The notes beneath the pieces were generated by a model. That model saw only the letters and a program-made list of their open reading frames with translations. It was not told the origin of the DNA and searched no databases. A program made the position numbers and the translations under genes. Below, one piece after another: positions 58,607 through 64,000 of a stretch of DNA of 64,000 nt; the first letter of the stretch is position 1, and each line of letters starts with the position of its first letter. Origin of the DNA: Adiantum capillus-veneris (taxonomy: Eukaryota; Streptophyta; Polypodiopsida; Polypodiales; Pteridaceae); the NCBI GenBank assembly GCA_014529385.2, contig CM043971.1, forward strand, positions 91,127,340 to 91,191,339, written 5' to 3'.

Positions 58607-59794
58607 ATGGTCATCACTCGAAGCGGAATGGATACTTTGCTTGGAGGTGATGTGCATGAGAGAGGCAAAGAAGAATTTTCCCCACGAGGAGGTTTTTCCG
58701 ACCCTCCCCCTTCCCCATCTACGACAAGGATTGCACTAACTCCTATAAAGGAGTTGCCGCAGTTGTTTATGGATAGGAAGTTAGAACACGACGAAAGGAC
58801 AACGGCCATAGATCGTGACTACAAAGAAAGATGGGCAGCCATAGATCGTGAATACGATGCAAGAATGGAAGCCATAGACCGTCAGTACGACTTGGAAGAA
58901 AAAGAAAGTCAAGCCAAATTTGATCGCGAGAACAAAGCAAGACAAATAGAATTTGATCGCGCGAACAAAGCCATCAAGGAAAAGAGCGACCAACACATGA
59001 AAGAGTTCTTGCGACTCTTTTCTCAAGTTCAGGAACAGATGCAAGAGATTCGGGAAAAGGAGACTCTCTCAGTCTCTTCTTCTCCAAAGCATGACACACA
59101 GGATTTGCATGATCATGAGAAGCATGATGAATTGAATGACAATGATTTGCATGATGATTTGAATGATAATGATGAGCATGATGGTTTGGATGACACTGAC
59201 AAGCATGATGATTTGCATGATCAAGATGTGATTTCTCACAAGCATGATGATTTGCATGAAGATGATGTGATTGTTCACAAGGATGATGTGTTAGTGGATG
59301 CTTTTTCTAGCGAAGCTAACCTCGTTGTAGATTCGATCAATCACGAAGAACCGATCTTGGCTTTCGAGTTGAGGTCCAAAGAACCCCCACAGGACGATTC
59401 GATTACTCAAGAAGAATCGATCTTGGCTCTCGAGCCTAGGTCCAAAGACCCCTTACAGGAAGTATTATGTGTTCGCATGATTAGTACGCACGCATTGATC
59501 GAGTGTTTCATTCGTGATCGTTTCCTGTATTTCAGTCAGCGTCTTTATGTGATCCCTTTTACTAGGCATGACATATTATACGTTGAGCACGTTTCACTCA
59601 TGAATGAGCACGAATGTATGCGGATTTCTCATGAAAAGCTGAAAAGTATGCATTCAAGGAAGTCACATTCCATGTCTCTTCCTTGGCATGACACAGTCGT
59701 AGAAAGAGCACATGACAGTATGAGCACCAAGCATGGGCATTTCCGTTGTGAATTGCCACAATTGATTGCTTTAGATCAGAAGAGAAAGATTTGA
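58607..59794 (+). CDS. Family C derivative protein: gag N-terminus, coiled coil, His/Asp-rich repeat
   Basis: The ATG at 58607 opens 395 codons. Residues 1-45 (MVITRSGMDTLLGGDVHERG, then FSDPPPSPST) match the gag start of the autonomous-looking copy at 63485. Residues of about 60-150 are Arg/Glu/Asp-rich with AIDRxYDxR repeats and look coiled-coil. A His/Asp-rich repeat (KHDDLHDD type, about residues 160-230) follows. The tail includes EEPILAFELRSKEP twice and HFRCELPQLIALDQKRKI. The stop TGA replaces CGA of copy A, a CpG transition, so the ancestral protein was longer. The leader before the ATG (58500-58600) repeats AAGAACCCAAGACC. No enzymatic motif is seen; a structural or RNA-packaging role is inferred. 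Confidence 0.65.
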   Translation: MVITRSGMDTLLGGDVHERGKEEFSPRGGFSDPPPSPSTTRIALTPIKELPQLFMDRKLEHDERTTAIDRDYKERWAAIDREYDARMEAIDRQYDLEEKESQAKFDRENKARQIEFDRANKAIKEKSDQHMKEFLRLFSQVQEQMQEIREKETLSVSSSPKHDTQDLHDHEKHDELNDNDLHDDLNDNDEHDGLDDTDKHDDLHDQDVISHKHDDLHEDDVIVHKDDVLVDAFSSEANLVVDSINHEEPILAFELRSKEPPQDDSITQEESILALEPRSKDPLQEVLCVRMISTHALIECFIRDRFLYFSQRLYVIPFTRHDILYVEHVSLMNEHECMRISHEKLKSMHSRKSHSMSLPWHDTVVERAHDSMSTKHGHFRCELPQLIALDQKRKI

Positions 59795-59960
59795 TCTCAT
59801 TGTTTGCGTGTGTGTGGTGAACTGTTTGGCGCTCCGTCTATTTGTTCATCTACATTGCATGCACAGTCTATTAGGACGACAAGATTTTTTCCACTCACTT
59901 TACATGGAGTAGGTATGTTCATGGTTTTGTGTCGGGAAATGGTTTCAGGAATTTTCAGCC

Positions 59961-60206
59961 ATGGAGATTCTTGAAGAAGAAACAAGCCTGACACTCAACG
60001 AAGTTGAAGCATCGAAGGAGCCACAAAAGACTTTGTGTCGCTTTCGGCGCGGCCCAAAGAAGCAAGCGTTGCAGACCTTTATGAAGTTCAAGCACCGCAC
60101 GACCCACACATCAGAGTGGGTCGGCGAAGAGCCCCTTCCAGGATTCCAGATACTATTGGCGATCTTCCTCGACGCCATACAGTTCGGTACCAGTACCTCA
60201 CTTTGA
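59961..60206 (+). CDS. 81-codon frame before the polypurine tract, copy B
   Basis: It starts MEILEEETSLTLNEVEASKE and contains FMKFKHRTTHTSEWVGEE. Copy A keeps the same open frame with 7 differences in 81 residues. It could be the remnant of a pol tail; the aromatic-Lys and W-x-G-E-E pattern is weakly chromodomain-like. A second frame (60035-60310, MSLSARPKEASVADLYEVQA) is also conserved in both copies, so the true coding frame is uncertain. Confidence 0.4.
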   Translation: MEILEEETSLTLNEVEASKEPQKTLCRFRRGPKKQALQTFMKFKHRTTHTSEWVGEEPLPGFQILLAIFLDAIQFGTSTSL

Positions 60207-60218
60207 AAAGGAGGGGAT

Positions 60219-61439
60219 GTCCGATGTCACGTGACGCATCCAACCCTATGTGTCCGTGGACAAGCTACAGCATAGCAAGGGTTCAGTTCAGTCCGGTCAG
60301 TCTAGATTAGAAGTGATCTGGCACTTTGTGAGTCTATTCGTAGACCGTGCATGCCCAATCACTTAGTGTAGATGCATATCCTCTGGTTGCACACAACATG
60401 ATCATAAGCATTCCCATCAGAATTCATCAGAATTATTCAGCGAAATTTTCCAGTGCATTTAGCCTATTTTACCTATTTTTGACATTTTTCTCTTATTAAT
60501 TTTAAGTGACTTTTGTTGGAAAGTAGGTAGGGCAATTTTGCTAAGTTTGTATATAAGCAAACCTAGACTAGCACTATTTGGCAGAAGAGGCAATAGGAGC
60601 TAAGCTCAACAGGCAACTTCTCCAACAAGACCCCTTGGTGGATTTCCTCCAAGCAAGAAGAATCAGCCCTAGCGTTTTCTCATCAAGGAGATCGTCGCCA
60701 GAGCAAAGACCAGCCAAGCCTAGCGTTTTGCATCAGCATCATCGCCTCAATACCCCCTTGCCTAGCGTTTTGCATCAGCAAGGATCGCCAGAAGAAGCAG
60801 ACACAGCTAGCATTTTTACAGAGACACATCAACCTAGCGTTTTTGAAGATCCCAGCAGTTGCAAACATTTCCATTTTCAGCAATAGAAGACCAGCAAGAT
60901 TCAACCCTAAAGAGTAGCAGATTCAGCCCGGATAGACCATCAGATTCAGCCTTTAAGAACCTCAGTTTTCAGCCCTAAACCTGCAGATTTTCAGAAAACA
61001 GATCCCAAATCAACGTTTTTGGACTAGTCGCAGATTTCAGCCCATAGCGTTTTTGGACATCAGTAGAAAGATTGCAGATTTCAGCCCTTAGGTCGACTTC
61101 GTCATCACCGTCGTCATCGTCGACATAAGCTAGACTTGCATCAGTCTCATGCATCACCATTGTACCAGATTGTGCAATCATAAGTAGACCACTCTCACCG
61201 ATGAGAGTCGGGCATTCGAAGGAGGGTTTTACGTCGTCTCTGGTGTCGTATCTCTCTTCTCTCTCTATCTCTCAGTCTCACTTGCACGCACAGTGTCCAT
61301 TCACTTTGTTTATGATCATTGCATTCTCTCATTAAGAACGGAAGGCTCTTCCTTCCATAAGAACAAAAAGGAACCTTGAGCACAGTTCGGAGCACTCATC
61401 TTGAGCAAAGCGCAAACATTCATTCCGCTGCATCTAACA
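60219..61439 (+). repeat. 3' LTR of copy B
   Basis: It starts TGTCCGATGTCACGTG and ends CATCTAACA. TATATAAG lies at 60550-60557. Compared with copy A it has seven additional bases at the start. CTAGCGTTTT motifs recur as in the 5' LTR. Confidence 0.9.
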
Positions 61440-61637
61440 ATCATGCTTGTGAGAAATCACATCTTTATCATGCAAATCATCATGCTTGTCATTGTCATCC
61501 AAATCATCATGCTCATCATTGTCAATCAAATCATCATCATGCTTCTCATAATCATGCAAACCTTGTGTGTCATGCTTTGGAGAAGAAGAGATTGAGAGAG
61601 TCTCCTTCTCCTGAATCCGTTCAATCTTGTCCTGCAC
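61440..61637 (-). pseudogene. His/Asp-rich ORF fragment of a further family C copy
   Basis: The minus strand reads RIQEKETLSISSSPKHDTQG, then HDYEKHDDD and NDKHDDLHDKDVISHKHD. This matches the repeat segment of the copy B protein but lies in the opposite orientation. It is cut exactly at the end of copy B's LTR. Confidence 0.75.
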
Positions 61638-61729
61638 ATTAGCAATGAGAGAGGGAGAATGAATAACTTCCTCTCCATAAATGACAATGGGAGTGTCAGT
61701 TTGGCATTGAGAGTGAAAGTGTTAGCCTC

Positions 61730-62215
61730 CTAATCAATGAGAGGGTTAAGCTCACGAAACCATCGAACGCCCAAAATCATATCACATCCTGAGAGAGCAG
61801 AGACAAAAAATCTTCTACGGAAAGTAGCTTGTTGAATTGAAAACAACACACCAAGACACTCTTGCGTGATGAGAGAGTCCATAACGGGGACAAAGCGAGA
61901 GACCTCGAGAGGAGAGTTTTGACTAACTTCTAGGCGGGCTCTCTCAACAAGAGAGGGACTGATCACATCATGCATAATACTTGGGTCAAACAATATGACA
62001 AAACGTTGCCCCGACATACGACCATAACATTTAATGAGAGACTCATCAATGGGAGGGTCAAGAGAAACTTGGGGCACACTCATGTTATCATTAATTGCAT
62101 TGACAGAGGAAGTGGGTTCTATGGATTCTTTAGATTCATTCGATTCAAGCTTAGGACATGTTCTTTTTATGTGACCCTTAATGTGACAATGAAAACAATG
62201 ACCTTCCTTAGAATA
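61730..62215 (-). pseudogene. Family C zinc knuckle and retropepsin-like protease
   Basis: A perfect CX2CX4HX4C knuckle (CFHCHIKGHIKRTC, about 62155-62200) is followed by the 61730-62083 frame. That frame has the shape of a retropepsin: VILFDPSIMHDVISPSLVER, then LSGCDMILGVRWFRELNPLID. The catalytic D-S/T-G is D-P-S here, so it is probably inactive. The position after gag on the minus strand is as expected. Confidence 0.8.
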
Positions 62216-62399
62216 AGTGCTTTGCTCTTTCGACGTGATGTATCCTCCTAAAATTCTTTGTGCTACCTTTTCATCTGGAGTAAGCTTAGGTTTAGCAATT
62301 GTGTTAGCCTTACCCTTAGGTTCATTAGAAGAATTCTTTTCTGAGAGACTGTTGGAAGATTGGTTAGAAGAGTTACCGTTCTTACCAGTCTTACCGTTC

Positions 62400-63485
62400 T
62401 TACCGTTCTGAGGGTTCTAAGAAGTCTGAGGTACTTGTGGAAGTCGTGTTTTCCTTAGGCTTTCCCTTGTTGTGCTTCATCTCTTGTGCGAGAGCAATTG
62501 CTACCGCCTTGTTGAGATCGATTGGATCGAGCACCTCGACATCGTACTTGATATACTTGTGCAATCCATAAAGAAATGCCTCTTTGTGTTCATCATCCGA
62601 CTTGCGTAATTGGGTACCTAGTTGCAAAACACGATTAGAAAAAGACAAAACCGGCATACCATTTTGCTTGAGAGCGTGCCAATCGTCCTTCAATCGTGCG
62701 AGGTACTGAGGTGGCATAAACCGTGCCTTGAGCTTGTCTTGGAAATCAGCCCAATTGAAGGAAAGGGGCGTGAATTCGTCGGCTTCCTCTAGGTGCGCGG
62801 CTAACTGTGCCTCTTGCCATGCGTGGTACCAATTGATGGCATCACCGGCAAGGTACATAGCTGCCGTCAAAACCTTGCTATTCCCTGTCTTCTTAGTTGT
62901 TGCAAAATAAGCATTAAATTGATGCAACCAAGAATGAATAACCGTAGCATCCATCTTACCATGATACTTACTGAAAGTCAACTTCTCTGTGACTGGATTG
63001 TTGGAATCCACCTCGTGGCTTGCGCCACTTAAGGAACTCCCATGATCTTTGGCTGGTTCGGACTTCGAGGCAAGTACTTGTCGAACCAATTCTTGAGTGC
63101 GGAGGTCTCTTTGAGCCTCACGCTCGGTCTCCAAGGCCGTTCTTTGAGCTTCCCGTTCCTCTTTTCTTTGTGCTTTTCTTTCGTTTCGTTCATCGCGCTC
63201 GCGTTTTAAAGCGATGCGATTTGCTTCTCGTTGTGCCAACGTAATTCGATTCGCTTCTTGTTGTGTCAGCGCAAGACGAGTCGCTTCGCGATTGGCTTCT
63301 TGTTGTTGGGCCATCATGTCCAACATCGACTTGACCATCGCCTCCATGGAAGTTGGTACAACTCCTGGCGTAGATGGAGAAGGGGGAGGGTCGGAAAAAT
63401 CTCTTGGTGGGGAGAACTCTTCGTCGCCTCTCTCATGCTCATCACCTGTATGCGAAGTATCCATGCCGCTTCGGGTGGTGACCAT
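62400..63485 (-). CDS. Family C gag (intact capsid region)
   Basis: The ATG at 63485 opens 361 codons. Residues 1-45 are the conserved start MVTTRSGMDTSHTGDEHERG. Residues of about 55-140 are a highly charged coiled coil (QQEANR, RDERNERKAQRKEEREAQR). The capsid-like retrotransposon gag domain follows, with LTFSKYHGKMDATVIHSWLH, NWYHAWQEA and LKARFMPPQYLARLKDDW. The frame closes before the zinc knuckle at 62155-62200, so one shift separates the two. A copia element has inserted 11 bases upstream of the start codon, cutting it off from its own 5' leader and LTR. Confidence 0.85.
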   Translation of the reverse strand: MVTTRSGMDTSHTGDEHERGDEEFSPPRDFSDPPPSPSTPGVVPTSMEAMVKSMLDMMAQQQEANREATRLALTQQEANRITLAQREANRIALKRERDERNERKAQRKEEREAQRTALETEREAQRDLRTQELVRQVLASKSEPAKDHGSSLSGASHEVDSNNPVTEKLTFSKYHGKMDATVIHSWLHQFNAYFATTKKTGNSKVLTAAMYLAGDAINWYHAWQEAQLAAHLEEADEFTPLSFNWADFQDKLKARFMPPQYLARLKDDWHALKQNGMPVLSFSNRVLQLGTQLRKSDDEHKEAFLYGLHKYIKYDVEVLDPIDLNKAVAIALAQEMKHNKGKPKENTTSTSTSDFLEPSER

Positions 63486-63496
63486 GCACTATGATC

Positions 63497-64000
63497 TGTT
63501 GGAATTAGGGTTGCAGAGAAACGCACACAGCTTGGAGAAGCCGAAGGAAGCTCAAGGCACACAACAGAGAGTGTATAACTTAGTGTGCAATGGAAAGATA
63601 GATAGCCCTAGAGTGATGGGCGTATATACAATGTTCGGGGGAAAAAACCTCCTAAAGAGGGAAAAAAATGCCCCGACGGTCCTAGTGTGTTCACACACAT
63701 CACTACCCATTGTGTATGGTAACAAATCCCCCTTGGAGTGATGCGGTGAACGAGAGCTTGCACATGAGTAAAGGGAAGTGCCATGCCCTGAGGACATGAT
63801 CAGTCCACAAAGGGGAGTAAGCCCAAAGCTTTGCGAAAAGCTTGAAGCTTCTCACGAGACAATGCCTTTGTGAAAAGATCTGCAAGGTTGTCCTGTGTTG
63901 GCACATAAGCCAATCTGATCTCTCCTGCTGAGAGCCTCTCCCTAACATAGCGGTAATGCACCTCAATGTGCTTTGTGCGAGCATGAAAAACAAGGTTCCT
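63497..64000 (-). mobile_element. Second copy of the copia family (3' end, runs off the window)
   Basis: The 3' LTR is 63497-63724 and pairs with those at 119 and 4986. The polypurine tract follows, then the end of pol on the minus strand. The left flank TGATC (63492-63496) should be the target duplication, but its partner lies outside the window. Confidence 0.92.
63800..64000 (-). CDS. Copia RNase H C-terminus, second copy (partial)
   Basis: The minus strand is open from the window edge to the stop at 63800-63802. It reads FHARTKHIEVHYRYVRERLS, then YVPTQDNLADLFTKALS. Unlike the copy at 422-685 it has no visible break and keeps the family-typical residues (HIEVHY, LADLFTKAL), so this insertion looks younger. 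Confidence 0.85.
   Translation of the reverse strand, partial: RNLVFHARTKHIEVHYRYVRERLSAGEIRLAYVPTQDNLADLFTKALSREKLQAFRKALGLLPFVD

Larger units (their letters stand above)
57332..61439 (+). mobile_element. Family C gypsy deletion derivative, copy B
   Basis: It has a truncated 5' LTR (57332-58145), a primer site TGGTATCAGAGC (58147-58158), one long ORF, a purine tract AAAAGGAGGGGA (60207-60218) and a full 3' LTR (60219-61439). RT, RNase H and integrase core are absent, so it is non-autonomous. The right end lies inside another copy of the same family (from 61440). Confidence 0.85.

Overview
The window looks like a repeat-dominated stretch of a plant nuclear genome. Nearly everything recognisable is retrotransposon sequence: Ty1/copia, at least three Ty3/gypsy lineages and a LINE. 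An 18S rRNA fragment (17334-17776) carries V4-region wording that I associate with seed-free land plants (ferns, lycophytes, bryophytes) rather than flowering plants; this is from memory, so the assignment is tentative. I see no intact host gene, no CRISPR array, no operon and no tRNA gene.

Layout. 119-5212: a complete but decayed copia element (minus) with paired LTRs and a 5-bp target duplication. 6148-17014: a near-complete gypsy element (family 1, minus) with about 2-kb LTRs, one of which holds a foreign solo LTR (14316-15149). 17334-18048: an 18S rRNA fragment joined directly to a chromovirus integrase fragment. 18323-20338: a family 1 solo LTR (plus). 20606-21727: remains of a SWIM zinc-finger gene. 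21933-34554: family 2 gypsy (minus) in the order LTR, internal region, LTR, truncated internal region. 34558-38233: a decayed intron-containing gene with a ParB-type DGNHR motif and a C-terminal region resembling a DNA methyltransferase. 38661 to about 40800: the 3' end of a chromovirus. 41167-41585: degenerate tandem repeats. 43105-49124: a non-autonomous LTR element (plus) with a gag-like protein but no pol. About 49860-53240: a decayed LINE (minus). 53785-53935: another chromovirus integrase fragment. 54480-54960: an LTR relic. 55289-63485: family C gypsy sequences, including a head-to-head pair, a deletion derivative with a His/Asp-rich ORF, and a gag-protease copy. 63497-64000: the start of a second, better preserved copy of the first copia family.

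How the pieces relate. Families 1 and 2 and the non-autonomous element share a primer-binding site (TGGTGAACCC), a polypurine tract (AGAGGGG(G)TGGA) and LTR termini. This suggests that the pol-less element was mobilised in trans. Three of their insertion junctions carry ACGT, which hints at a 4-bp target preference. The least expected item is the ParB/methyltransferase-like pseudogene, which does not look like a retroelement. All coordinates and homologies were read by eye; no search was run.
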